64,000 nucleotides of DNA from JAPLDB01 sp038230515 (GTDB taxonomy: Bacteria > Bacteroidota > Bacteroidia > AKYH767-A > 2013-40CM-41-45), in the NCBI GenBank assembly GCA_038230515.1, contig JBBRND010000010.1:57676-121675 (forward strand), written 5' to 3'. The position numbers and the translations under genes are program-made. The notes beneath the pieces are model-generated. The model was not told the origin of the DNA and made no database searches. It saw only the letters and a program-made list of their open reading frames with translations. This document shows positions 1-8,679 of this stretch, piece by piece (within the stretch, counting starts at the first letter, position 1; the number at the start of each line of letters is the position of its first letter).

Positions 1-653
1 AGTGCTTCGAGGTCGAAAAATTTTTCAATTGCGGTAGTATCCTGTGCATACTTTTCAATGAAAGCACCCAGGTCGCTGTATTGAGCAATGGTCATTGCCA
101 GCCGCGCAGCTTCTGTGTTATCGCTTAAATCTATGGTAATATTTTTGCTCGCCTTCTGGCTGGTGTTTGCATCGTTAATGTTGGTATAAAACGCATCCAC
201 ATCTGCCTTCACCGCTGCCAGCGCCACTTCTGCACCGATGGCAATGCTGAGTGCTTTTACGGCACTGATGCGCAGCGTTTGCGAGCTGGTTTGAAATGGT
301 TTCCGCCCGTTCGGAAAAATTGCCTTATAGCGCGGAGTATTATCGGCATGAACTACCTGCACGCTGGAATCCCAGAACCCGACCTTGTCAGCAGCAAGAT
401 CGTTGATGAGATTCATGAGAGCGAGCGTGAGTCCCTGTTGCAAACCCACCTGCGCAAACCAGGCATTGTAGGCATCTACCAGCGCCTTATTGATGGGCGT
501 ATAAATAATAAGTTTTGCAGCAGCGAGCGGATCGGTGGCGGCATTTGCCGTTAGTGCATTGAAATGGTATGCGCTCACGCGGAGAGCAAGCCGGAAGCTC
601 TTCATCTTTGAGGAATTGATAGGGTTGTCGAGATAAATCCAGATTCTTTTCAT
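1..653 (-). CDS. Unrecognised protein, C-terminus beyond window edge
   Basis: Reading leftwards from the ATG at 653 gives 217 codons with no stop before the window edge, so the C-terminus is outside. The start MKRIWIYLDNP has no signal peptide or membrane segment. Residues 35-90 and 130-160 are Ala/Leu-rich and probably helical, with aromatic spots at YNAWF (62-66) and FWDSS (93-97). I do not recognise the family and assign no function. The ATG lies 65 bp from a 42-bp tandem array that precedes the gene, the same geometry as the gene at 17802-18434, although the two proteins show no similarity that I can see. The long stop-free frame and ordinary codon use support a real gene. Confidence 0.7.
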   Translation of the reverse strand, partial: MKRIWIYLDNPINSSKMKSFRLALRVSAYHFNALTANAATDPLAAAKLIIYTPINKALVDAYNAWFAQVGLQQGLTLALMNLINDLAADKVGFWDSSVQVVHADNTPRYKAIFPNGRKPFQTSSQTLRISAVKALSIAIGAEVALAAVKADVDAFYTNINDANTSQKASKNITIDLSDNTEAARLAMTIAQYSDLGAFIEKYAQDTTAIEKFFDLEA

Positions 654-717
654 GATGATGGTTGGTTTAAGCGGTTATTATTTTTATTGAGGATTGTTTT
701 TGATAAAATTATGCTGT

Positions 718-1011
718 TTGATGTGGCTTCCTTTTCCAAGCCATATCATTTCAATCCATTTGATATGGCTTGCTTTTCCAAGCCGTATCATTTCAATCCA
801 TTTGATGCGGCTTGCTTTTCCAAGCCGCATCATTTCAATCCATTTGATGTGGCTTGCTTTTCCAAGTCGTATCGTTTCAATCCATTTGATGTGGTTTCCT
901 TTTCCAAGCCGCATCATTTCAATCCATTTGATGTGTCTTCCTTTTCCAAGCCGCATCATTTCAATCCATTTAATGTGTCTTCCTTTTCCAAGTTGCATTA
1001 AATCAATTTTC
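718..1011. repeat. Tandem array 1: seven 42-bp units with paired inverted arms
   Basis: Seven consecutive 42-bp units start at 718, 760, 802, 844, 886, 928 and 970; the last is divergent. Each has a left arm near TGATGTGGCTT (unit positions 2-12) and a right arm near AAGCCATATCA (21-31), which are reverse complements. The arms can pair within a unit (8-nt loop) or with the next unit (12-nt loop), so symmetry centres fall every 21 bp. No spacers are present. The array fills the 518-bp gap between the gene starting at 653 and the LytTR gene ending at 1172; the remaining 160 bp show nothing I can name. Frames through it are open because 42 is a multiple of three, so I do not call a protein. Confidence 0.95.
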
Positions 1012-1171
1012 CGGTGTGGTTTTCATTTTTCGAAATAAATCAGTACGAATTTTCTATTTAATTGCTGCAATAAAATTTTATGCAAATATCTTTTCGCACA
1101 AAATATCCTGAAAGAACAAATGCACATCCGGTCGCTGAAAATGTATATCCGGTCGGTCTGTCTCTGAAAAA

Positions 1172-1723
1172 TCAGTTCTCAGCCCCCACCGGTTTTTTGA
1201 ACAGGTATAAATTCTTCTTTAATGCCTGCTTCCTGCTTCGCGATACGGGCACAAACGTATTATCACTTAACTGCACCCTGCCGCCTACATGCTTCTCAAT
1301 TTTTTTTATGTATGCCATATTTACCAGGTGCGAATTGTGCGAACGCGAAAAAACTGTGCCGCATAATAACCGTTCATAATAATTTATCGGCTTGCTCATT
1401 ACCACGCTGCTTTTATCTGCGAAAAAGAAGGTGGAATAATTACGCTCCGCTTCTATGCGCATAATATTTTTTGTAGCCACAGTGCGCTTTCCGCTCATGT
1501 CGGATAGCTCAATAAATTCAGGGCACTCTGTTTTTAATTTTGATTTAGTACCGGGCAATTCGTCAAGGTAAATAATCATGTTGCCGCCTTCTGATAATTT
1601 TTGAATTGCTTCAGCAAGCTGTGAGCATGAAACTATTTTGAAATGAGGGAATTTTTGCAGCAGCAGTTTCTTAACCTGCTTAAACTGCCTGTAGCCGTCA
1701 GTAGTAATAATGATTGAATACAT
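1172..1723 (-). CDS. LytTR-type DNA-binding regulator with degenerate receiver
   Basis: This is a 183-residue transcriptional regulator of the LytTR family. Residues about 77-175 form the LytTR domain (FIELSDMSGKRT, then IMRIEAERNYST, FSRSHNSHLVNMAYI and VPVSRSRKQALKK), which binds DNA through beta strands. Residues 1-76 begin like a receiver (MYSIIITTDGYRQFK), but I cannot find the usual Asp phosphoacceptor and Lys arrangement, so phosphorylation is doubtful. I chose the ATG at 1723; the frame extends 13 codons further upstream. It lies downstream of the glycan cluster on the same strand but separated from the array-preceded gene. Its target is unknown; no partner sensor is adjacent. Confidence 0.8.
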   Translation of the reverse strand: MYSIIITTDGYRQFKQVKKLLLQKFPHFKIVSCSQLAEAIQKLSEGGNMIIYLDELPGTKSKLKTECPEFIELSDMSGKRTVATKNIMRIEAERNYSTFFFADKSSVVMSKPINYYERLLCGTVFSRSHNSHLVNMAYIKKIEKHVGGRVQLSDNTFVPVSRSRKQALKKNLYLFKKPVGAEN

Positions 1724-1785
1724 GTTAAATAAAGTTTTGGTTTGAAAACTAAAAATAACCAAAACCTGAAAAGCATGTTACTTTC

Positions 1786-2826
1786 TCAACCGGAAAATCT
1801 TGCCTTCAATTTTAGAAATGGTTTTTCAATAATATAATGTGAAAAGAGTGCTGTGCATAAAAGCAAAATAAGGTTTAAAGGAAACGTGTTAAACCAGTAA
1901 TCAGTTTTATAAATAAAGAATTGTTGCCACAAATATAAACTGTAAGACCAAAGACCAAGATGGTGCATAATTTTCAGGTTAAGAAAATTAAACCAAATTC
2001 CTCGAGGACCGAAAACGGAATACATCATTACAACTGCAATGAGAATATTGGCTATTGTACGATGTGATGTTCCCACGGCATCCGTTAAAAAACCAAGATG
2101 CATAATAAAATCAGATATGTAAGGACAGAATAGCAAGATCATTGAAATGAAAAAAACTTTATTCCAATTAGGGGTTAGCCATTTAATTATTGAATCGCAA
2201 TAAAGAGCGCACAGACATCCGGTGGCAATGGCATCCAGCCGATAAAAAATAGTTAATGTATTCATCAACGGGCACAAATCAGTATGCTTCTGAAAATACC
2301 AACGGATAAAAGGAATAAGGAATATAATAATCAAAACAATGGTGCTTCTGATTTTCTTTCCTGCCCTGAAAACAAATGGCCAAAAAAGATAAAAATGTTC
2401 TTCTACACTTAGCGACCAAAAGTGTGCAGTGTACCAATCCAGATTCCAATTAAAATATTTCGTGTACGTAATAGAAGTCAGCCAGGAAGCCGGGCTAATC
2501 AGCATAATGCGATATCTGCTTAGAATAAAACAAACGAATAGAATAAAATAATAAGCAGGAAAAATTCTGAGTGTGCGCCTGATATAAAATTTCTTCAGAG
2601 ATATTTTTCCATCAGTTTTTTCTTCCCTTATTAATAAAGTGGTTATTATAAACCCTGAGATTACAAAAAAAACGTTTACTCCAAACTGTCCGTCTGTTAA
2701 CATCGGAAAATATCTTGGCAGTGTAGAAAGTAAAGAATAATGAAAAACGAGATGCGAAAAAATAACAATCAGGATACTTACAGCCCTCAATCCATTCAAG
2801 CTCGGGTATTGTTCTTTAATCAGCAT
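1786..2826 (-). CDS. Acyltransferase 3 family membrane protein
   Basis: A 346-residue polytopic membrane protein of the acyltransferase 3 (OafA/YrhL) family, which transfers acyl groups, usually acetyl, to surface glycans or lipids. Diagnostic parts are PSLNGLRAVSILIVIFSHL at the N-terminus, with the family Arg and His in the first segment, and FGVNVFFVISGFIITTLL, followed by FYIRRTLRIFPAYY. About ten hydrophobic segments follow. The ATG at 2826 is preferred; a longer frame would need a TTG at 2844 overlapping the upstream gene. It is the last gene of the run starting at 9414 and follows the membrane protein by 7 bp. The substrate is unknown; surface polysaccharide is inferred from the neighbours. 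Confidence 0.88.
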   Translation of the reverse strand: MLIKEQYPSLNGLRAVSILIVIFSHLVFHYSLLSTLPRYFPMLTDGQFGVNVFFVISGFIITTLLIREEKTDGKISLKKFYIRRTLRIFPAYYFILFVCFILSRYRIMLISPASWLTSITYTKYFNWNLDWYTAHFWSLSVEEHFYLFWPFVFRAGKKIRSTIVLIIIFLIPFIRWYFQKHTDLCPLMNTLTIFYRLDAIATGCLCALYCDSIIKWLTPNWNKVFFISMILLFCPYISDFIMHLGFLTDAVGTSHRTIANILIAVVMMYSVFGPRGIWFNFLNLKIMHHLGLWSYSLYLWQQFFIYKTDYWFNTFPLNLILLLCTALFSHYIIEKPFLKLKARFSG

Positions 2827-2833
2827 TGTAAGT

Positions 2834-4420
2834 TTATCGCACAATCAGCACCGATGAGCGATCCATGTTATTATAGTAGAGCCAGTCATTAAGAGCTTCC
2901 TCATTATGCTTTTTCCAGAAATCGTCAAAGCCGGGTGCAGAAGTAGATGAATAGCCATTGATGCAAGGCAGGTGCACAAGCTGACTTGCCATCATAGCAT
3001 CTAATTGAATTTCTACTTCCTCAGTACCGTCCGATAAATAAGCAAATGCAACCTTGTCCCGCAGATCGGCACTATTTATTTTAGCAACAATGGGCTCAAT
3101 CCTGTTTTGCGCAGCTGCTTTTATCATTGCAGGATATTCATTTGTGTGCGGAAGATTATCAGCCAACACTGCAATCAGAAGCAGCGTAAACCAAAGAGTC
3201 CGCCTTTTTTTAACAAGCGCATTTATCAACAGGCAAAGTAAAATGGAGAATAAAACCACATAAATATTCATGATGCGCGGTACGCAACCGATGGAAGAAA
3301 ACCCCGGTATTTTAAATATCCATTTAAAGAAGGTATGAGTTCCAAAGCGCGTAGTAATAATTATGCACAACAGCAATGCAACCGAAACGGAAAAAAGTAT
3401 TTTATTCTCCCGTATAAAATTCTTTCGAAAAAAGAAAATGAACGTTGCTGCCAAAGCAAGCCAGGGAATGGCACCAACAAATATCTGCTGATCCCACCAC
3501 GGAAAATTATCGCGTATGCCATGCAACGACAAAAAGCGCCACAGAAAAGAAACGTGAGATGCAAAAAAATAAGAAGACGGAAGGGGCAGCGATGAAAAAG
3601 CATCTTCAAAAGATTTACGACCTGTAATGGCGTACATGCGCAGGTAGTGAATAACCAGGGGCATAATAAGCAATGCAGCACCCACTACTACAGCAGCTAT
3701 ATGTGCAATAATACGTCTTGAAAAAAAGTTTTCTTTTTCTGCCTTGCCTAAATGTACAATAAGAAAGATAATAAAAAGAACTGCATAAACCATAGCCAGA
3801 AAAAAACCAAGATACATGGCGCTATAAAACTGGTAAACAACACCCAGTATGCTCAATAAAAAATACTTTAGCTGAAATCGGTCGAAATACCTGATGGTCC
3901 AGTAAATCACCAACGGAGTAATAAACCTCGGAAACATTTGCGCATGATTAAACTGGCTGAAAAGAAAAATAGAAAATGCAAATACATAAGCGCCTGCACA
4001 TGCCAGTATAAAATGCCCTGTTAATTTTGTCAGCACATAATAGGCAGCTGCAAAATTTAAAATGGTAATGACGATACACCATAGCTGAAAAGATGTTTCC
4101 CTGTCATAACACAAAAAGCGGAACAGCGAATAAACCGGCAGCGTGCCAAGCAGATTATCAGACAGCGCAATTACATTCTGAAACGGAAACATGAACGGTG
4201 CATTCCAAAATGAGTGAAGCTGTCCGGTGATGCATTGATAACCGTGTTCCAGTATATACATATTGAACCGGGCATCGCCATAATCGCCAGGTATGCGCGA
4301 TAAATCAAAACGGCAAATGCCAAGTATAGTAAAGCGCAGCCCGATAAAGCAAACGCAACCTGCAACTAATAATTCAATAACAAGTTGTATAAAGCTTTTT
4401 CTTGAATGCAGGTCATTCAT
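2834..4420 (-). CDS. Polytopic membrane protein, possibly GT-C type
   Basis: A 528-residue protein with roughly eleven hydrophobic segments and a C-terminal soluble tail (about residues 430-528). An early loop carries the acidic motif IPGDYGDARFNMYILEHGY (residues 43-61), at the place where GT-C glycosyltransferases keep catalytic acidic residues. That suggests, but does not prove, a lipid-sugar-dependent glycosyltransferase or related flippase-like role. It overlaps the preceding AlgJ-like gene by 8 bp and is followed within 7 bp by the acyltransferase, so the three are probably translationally coupled. I do not recognise the exact family. Confidence 0.75.
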   Translation of the reverse strand: MNDLHSRKSFIQLVIELLVAGCVCFIGLRFTILGICRFDLSRIPGDYGDARFNMYILEHGYQCITGQLHSFWNAPFMFPFQNVIALSDNLLGTLPVYSLFRFLCYDRETSFQLWCIVITILNFAAAYYVLTKLTGHFILACAGAYVFAFSIFLFSQFNHAQMFPRFITPLVIYWTIRYFDRFQLKYFLLSILGVVYQFYSAMYLGFFLAMVYAVLFIIFLIVHLGKAEKENFFSRRIIAHIAAVVVGAALLIMPLVIHYLRMYAITGRKSFEDAFSSLPLPSSYFFASHVSFLWRFLSLHGIRDNFPWWDQQIFVGAIPWLALAATFIFFFRKNFIRENKILFSVSVALLLCIIITTRFGTHTFFKWIFKIPGFSSIGCVPRIMNIYVVLFSILLCLLINALVKKRRTLWFTLLLIAVLADNLPHTNEYPAMIKAAAQNRIEPIVAKINSADLRDKVAFAYLSDGTEEVEIQLDAMMASQLVHLPCINGYSSTSAPGFDDFWKKHNEEALNDWLYYNNMDRSSVLIVR

Positions 4421-5531
4421 ATTTCAGCAGTGCGTCCAGTTCGCTTTCTATCGCAATGTAAAGAATCACCTTTGGCTTTTCAGCATCTACCATATCGTAA
4501 TTGGCTTTGTACTGCCAGGCATCAAAAATAAAAACAGAACGGTTAAAGTTTTCGGCAAGGAAGGGAAGGAGCGCATCGCAAAATGAATCGCGGAAAATGA
4601 GCGCATCAGGAAGTGTGGAGTCGCTGGTGATCCGCACGTTTTCATAATCCCACGGGTATGGAAATCCATCGGGCGGCCTGTACCCTCTGCGCTGCGCATC
4701 TTTCGCCTTGCATTGCGGTCCCGGGCTATAGTCATATTTCAATTCATGATACCAATCTTCCGCATTCAACATAATGGCTTCGCCACCACCTGCATTTTGA
4801 GAAGAATCCATAATCATCAAATCAGTACCCGTTGGATTGATGGCAGGAAAATCTTTGTGCAATACGGAAGCAATTTTTTTATAGGCAATATTTCCGCCAA
4901 TTTCATTCCAGTGGTTGTCGGTTTTGTAATATAGCAGGTGTGAGGACTTTGCATTTATCAAATCCTCTTTCACATCTATCATAGTAATTAAAGAATCGTT
5001 GCCGAGATAACTGAAAAGCTGATCAGCCCTGGTTATCTCTTTCACCTTGCGCACGAACAAAGGCAGGTATTCCGGATAAACAGCGTGCTTTAAAGGAATA
5101 ATTGCAAAATAAAGTTTCGATCCGAATTTTTCTTTTGCACGAATAGCCCGTGCATCTAAACGATCTTTTATTTTTTTTAATTCGTTATTTGTAAAGAGAT
5201 TTGTTCCCTGATATTCGGCAATTTTATTACCTCCCAGAAACAGCCAGCCGCTTTTTCCCATAATTACTTTATCGGGATTGGGAGCAACTCCCAGCGCTTT
5301 TATTTTTAATTTTGAATTGAGAGATACTAACCATGGTTTTAATTCGAGTCGTTTGTCAAAAAAATTTTCATACAATTTAGGAAAAGGATCGAGATGATTA
5401 ATAGCTAACTTAGGAGCAGTTGGAATAATTCCCTCGTAGGTTTTGGTAATAAAATGCCGGCTGTTATTTATCAACGGGAAATACAACAGCCCTATGAAAA
5501 CGAGAATGAATATGTAGCGAATCCATTTCAT
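4413..5531 (-). CDS. AlgJ/AlgX-like SGNH-type acetyltransferase partner
   Basis: A 372-residue protein with one N-terminal membrane anchor (WIRYIFILVFIGLLYFPLI) and an extracytoplasmic AlgX/AlgJ-type SGNH-like domain. Recognisable parts are GKSGWLFLGGNKIAEYQG (about 92-109), the family motif YYKTDNHWNEIGGNIAYKK (about 201-219) with its Asp/His, and LIFRDSFCDALLPF near residue 320, which supplies the likely Ser. Proteins of this kind finish the acetyl transfer to polysaccharide with acyl groups supplied by a membrane MBOAT protein; the MBOAT gene is directly upstream, 3 bp away. The overlapping neighbour downstream suggests one transcript. O-acetylation of an exported glycan is the inferred role. 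Confidence 0.85.
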   Translation of the reverse strand: MKWIRYIFILVFIGLLYFPLINNSRHFITKTYEGIIPTAPKLAINHLDPFPKLYENFFDKRLELKPWLVSLNSKLKIKALGVAPNPDKVIMGKSGWLFLGGNKIAEYQGTNLFTNNELKKIKDRLDARAIRAKEKFGSKLYFAIIPLKHAVYPEYLPLFVRKVKEITRADQLFSYLGNDSLITMIDVKEDLINAKSSHLLYYKTDNHWNEIGGNIAYKKIASVLHKDFPAINPTGTDLMIMDSSQNAGGGEAIMLNAEDWYHELKYDYSPGPQCKAKDAQRRGYRPPDGFPYPWDYENVRITSDSTLPDALIFRDSFCDALLPFLAENFNRSVFIFDAWQYKANYDMVDAEKPKVILYIAIESELDALLKYE

Positions 5532-5534
5532 AGC

Positions 5535-6971
5535 TTAAAATCTGAAATAGATAAAAGGATTATAGCTGCTGGTGGCAAGATAGAGCGCACACAAAATAAA
5601 AATACCGATAAGCGAAGCAGAAGAAATAAAATACTGAGAGGTATTCAACATTCTTTTTGGAATGCGCGGAAGAAGAATTACATATTTTTTAAGAAACAGA
5701 TAAACCGTTTTCGGGAGGTTGGTAGAAAAGAAAACAGCAAGAGCAAGATATAAAAGTACCTCGCTGGTAAGGTAAGAAGCTGCATTAGCGAATCCCGCAT
5801 CGCCTGATAGAGAAAACATCTTTCCGATAAAGGCAATGGCCTTGTCAAAACTATCAGCACGAAAGAAAACCCAGCCAACCATCACCACTAATAAAGTATA
5901 AAGATGACGCAGCGGTTTCCCTGTTTTCTGCAATATTTTTTTTAACCCAAGCCGTTCCATACCAAGAAATAAGCCGTGATACAAACCCCATATTACAAAC
6001 GTCCAGCTTGCACCATGCCACAATCCGCATAGAAAAAAAACGGTAATTAAGTTGCGGAATGTTTTTGCAGCACTTGCTTTATTTCCTCCTATGGGAATAT
6101 AAAGGTAATCGCGAAACCAGGTGGAGAGCGAGATGTGCCACCGCCTCCAGAACTCCTGTATGGATTGAGAGATATAAGGCAAATTAAAATTCTCAGGAAA
6201 TTTAAAACCAAACATGCGCCCTATGCCGATTGCCATATCGGAATAGCCGGAGAAATCAAAATAGATTTGAATAGTGTAAGAAATAATTCCAAGCCATGCG
6301 AGGGAAGGATTTAGTGAATCAGAATTTAGCGCAAAAATTTTATCAGCGATGCCGGCAAATGTGTTTGCAATAATTACTTTTTTTCCAAGCCCGATGATAA
6401 AGCGTTTTATTCCATAAGCAAATTTTGCTGATGAATTTTTCCTGCTTATAAATTGAGTATAAATATCCTTGTAACGGATAATAGGCCCGGCAATGAGCTG
6501 AGGAAACAATGTGATGTAAAGGGCAAGAATAGAGAGGTCTTTTTGTGCCGGAAATTTTTTCCTGTACACATCAATGATGTAACTCAATCCATGAAAAGTA
6601 AAAAAGGAAATACCAATAGGCAGCGCAATATTCGTGGGAGGCACTGATAATTTTGCCGGTACAAGATCATTGAAGGAAGCAACCAAAAAGTTGAGGTACT
6701 TAAACACACAAAGCATGCCCAGGTTGAGAATAATTCCGGTAACCAGAATAACCTTTGATGCAGCTTGGTATTTCCCTATTAAAATTCCACACACGTAATT
6801 CATCAGAATGGAAATAATCATGATGAGCGTGTAACTTACTCCTCCCCATGCATAAAAAATCAAACTCGCAATCAGCAAAACATAATTCTGCAAACGCGCA
6901 TTGGGAATAAGTGCGAATGGAATTACTAACGGAAGAAAAAGAAAAAGAAAAAGGAGAGAACTAAAAAGCAT
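5535..6971 (-). CDS. MBOAT O-acyltransferase, AlgI-like
   Basis: A 478-residue membrane-bound O-acyltransferase of the AlgI/DltB type. It has many hydrophobic segments, the N-terminal pattern MLFSSLLFLFLFLP, FDFSGYSDMAIGIGRMFGF (about 240-258), FWRRWHISLSTWFRDYLYI (about 270-288) and the catalytic-His segment FFLCGLWHGASWTFVIWG (about 312-329). The family passes acyl groups across the cytoplasmic membrane for modification of exported polymers. It is 3 bp upstream of the AlgJ/AlgX-like gene, the classic pairing. The length is normal for AlgI-like proteins. The polymer is not identified by the sequence. Confidence 0.93.
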   Translation of the reverse strand: MLFSSLLFLFLFLPLVIPFALIPNARLQNYVLLIASLIFYAWGGVSYTLIMIISILMNYVCGILIGKYQAASKVILVTGIILNLGMLCVFKYLNFLVASFNDLVPAKLSVPPTNIALPIGISFFTFHGLSYIIDVYRKKFPAQKDLSILALYITLFPQLIAGPIIRYKDIYTQFISRKNSSAKFAYGIKRFIIGLGKKVIIANTFAGIADKIFALNSDSLNPSLAWLGIISYTIQIYFDFSGYSDMAIGIGRMFGFKFPENFNLPYISQSIQEFWRRWHISLSTWFRDYLYIPIGGNKASAAKTFRNLITVFFLCGLWHGASWTFVIWGLYHGLFLGMERLGLKKILQKTGKPLRHLYTLLVVMVGWVFFRADSFDKAIAFIGKMFSLSGDAGFANAASYLTSEVLLYLALAVFFSTNLPKTVYLFLKKYVILLPRIPKRMLNTSQYFISSASLIGIFILCALYLATSSYNPFIYFRF

Positions 6972-7002
6972 TACTCAGGTAGTCAGTTCCGAAAAAAGAA
7001 CC

Positions 7003-7545
7003 TTACTTTTCGTAGCTTACTTGAATATCGTCAACCAAACACGAGGAGCCGCTTTTATTGAATGCATAAATTTTCAGTGAGTTATCCGGCTGGTTTCTGC
7101 CTTTTACAGAAAGATCAACAGTAAATTCTACCCACTCCCAACTGCCTGTATTTTTTACTAAGTCTTTTCCGTCTTGCGATATCCATTCCATACTGTTGCC
7201 GGTTTTATCTCTGATGTCAATAGCAATTTGAGGATCAGAGCCGTCTTGCTGCGCATTGAACCACGCACCAACTGTAACTCTTTTTAGTGGAGAAGAATCC
7301 ACATCCTTAAATTTCATGAGATAACTGGGACTGAAAATATTTACTGAATCAATAATAGAAACATATTTTCCTGAATGTGCATTTTTGTAATAGACAATAT
7401 TCGGATGATGATTTTCATTCCACGCAAACTGGTTTTCCATGTCATTAACGAATGTGAGTCCGTCATTTGATTTAGAGTCAGAGCAACTGTTCAATGCCAA
7501 AGAGGTAAGAGTAAGAAATGCAATTCTGGAAAAGATAAACTTCAT
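7003..7545 (-). CDS. Lipoprotein with jelly-roll-like carbohydrate-binding fold
   Basis: A 180-residue predicted lipoprotein: MKFIFSRIAFLTLTSLALNSC ends in a lipobox Cys at residue 21 followed by Ser/Asp. The mature part (WVEFTVDLSVKGRN and the final CLVDDIQVSYEK) has the beta-strand rhythm of the carbohydrate-binding jelly-roll modules seen in Bacteroidota surface proteins; this is a fold-level impression, not a firm match. It lies within the glycan cluster, 31 bp before the MBOAT gene, which is consistent with binding or presenting the glycan. No catalytic motif was seen. Confidence 0.7.
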   Translation of the reverse strand: MKFIFSRIAFLTLTSLALNSCSDSKSNDGLTFVNDMENQFAWNENHHPNIVYYKNAHSGKYVSIIDSVNIFSPSYLMKFKDVDSSPLKRVTVGAWFNAQQDGSDPQIAIDIRDKTGNSMEWISQDGKDLVKNTGSWEWVEFTVDLSVKGRNQPDNSLKIYAFNKSGSSCLVDDIQVSYEK

Positions 7546-7635
7546 AGCTTTATTTTTTTAAAATGGAGTGCAATTTTACAAAATGATTTCAAGTAAGAGA
7601 AATGTATTCTTGATCCGCTTAATGAGGTGGGATTT

Positions 7636-8655
7636 TCAGAATTCCCCGCACCATGCATCTACTAATTTCATTTCTTCTTTTCCCACCCATCCATTCTCAT
7701 CCATCAATTGATAACAGCGAATCAGGTTCTCACAAATATTTTCTGTTCCGGATTTCAAATCCAGCTCTTCAAGCGTTTTACAAATACGTGAGTTGTTAAG
7801 ATAACCCGGAACTTCATCTTCAAAATCTTTAAGAAGATCATGTTCATTCCTCTCCTGCCACACATCAGCCGAATGAAAAAGAATATTCCAATCGCAAGTC
7901 CATGCAATGCGCTGCGCAATGAAGCTTCGCCAGATGTCAGTCATTCTAAAGCTGCAATAGGAGGGAAGATACATAAGAGGAAATGCTTCCTTTTTCCAGA
8001 CCGTATTCTGAGAATTGAACGGACACCATACACTTTTCCCTAAAACTACAGGGGAGTTTTTTTCGAAGCTGACCGGAAGTTTTGATGTCATGCGATATAC
8101 TGCATCCACATCAGGGTTTTCATCAGCAAGTCCCTGAAGAATTTGGAGGTTTGGGGTTTGAGGTTTGAGGTTTGAAGTCACTGAATTTCCTCTCTTTATT
8201 CTTGAACCCTGAATCTCTTCCAACGGAAATCCGCGCGGCCAAATATTTTCTTTGGAAAAAAGTTGATACACATTCATCCACCCTTTCTCTTCAATCATTC
8301 TTACCTCTTTGTGATCAAACGTTTTATTCCAGAAAATTTCTTTTGGAAGATTGTCGTCATCGGTTTCAATAATTACTTCGCGATGTTTTGACAAAAGATA
8401 ACCAAGATTTTTTCTTCCATAATGTTTTTCGGGAAGGAGTTTTGTAAGTTTGAATGGAAGAGTTCTTTGCTCTGCTATGCTCACAAATCTGCAACCATCA
8501 AGTTGAAAATGATTGGGTGTTTTTGTATCACCGATTACAATAAACTCAACTCCGTTTTTTTTGCAGCCATCGGCAAATGCTTTCATTGCTGCATTAGGAG
8601 CAGAGATGGAAGTTATAATGAGGGAAGAATTTTGAAACAAGTTTGTAGCCACCAA
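7636..8655 (-). CDS. STELLO-family (DUF288) glycosyltransferase, interrupted by phrase repeats
   Basis: A 339-residue putative glycosyltransferase. SLIITSISAPNAAMKAF and the metal/nucleotide motif IIETDDDNLPKE (about residues 94-105), after NLGYLLSKHREV, fit the STELLO family. It probably uses a nucleotide sugar in the cytoplasm to extend or start a glycan. Two oddities exist. The only workable starts are TTG at 8655 or GTG at 8652, both inside a phrase repeat (GGCGCAAAGACACGAAG on the plus strand) that is common between bacterial genes. Near residue 165 an in-frame phrase repeat (8144-8178, words like GAGGTTT) encodes LKPQTPNLQ. The protein may still be functional, but both insertions look recent. 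It follows the GT2 gene by 24 bp. Confidence 0.72.
   Translation of the reverse strand: MVATNLFQNSSLIITSISAPNAAMKAFADGCKKNGVEFIVIGDTKTPNHFQLDGCRFVSIAEQRTLPFKLTKLLPEKHYGRKNLGYLLSKHREVIIETDDDNLPKEIFWNKTFDHKEVRMIEEKGWMNVYQLFSKENIWPRGFPLEEIQGSRIKRGNSVTSNLKPQTPNLQILQGLADENPDVDAVYRMTSKLPVSFEKNSPVVLGKSVWCPFNSQNTVWKKEAFPLMYLPSYCSFRMTDIWRSFIAQRIAWTCDWNILFHSADVWQERNEHDLLKDFEDEVPGYLNNSRICKTLEELDLKSGTENICENLIRCYQLMDENGWVGKEEMKLVDAWCGEF
8144..8178. repeat. Phrase repeat inside the STELLO-like coding sequence
   Basis: Words GGTTTGGG, GGTTTGAG, GGTTTGAG and GGTTTGAA follow one another directly. On the coding strand they read as CAAACCTC words and encode the low-complexity insert SNLKPQTPNLQ. A very similar word series (TCAAACCTCAAACTC) sits in the leader of rpsB at 15777-15791. 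The insert keeps the reading frame. Confidence 0.75.
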
Positions 8656-8679
8656 GGCGCAAAGACACGAAGAAAAATC

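Noticed and set aside
718..1011. Array 1 (and the other arrays) as a CRISPR
   Set aside because: Units follow directly without unique spacers, the arms alternate in inverted order, and no cas genes are in the window.
684..1038. Overlapping frames of about 100 residues through array 1 on both strands
   Set aside because: They exist because 42 is a multiple of three and the unit lacks stops; no leader, conserved ends or known family supports translation. The same applies to frames in arrays 2, 3 and 4.
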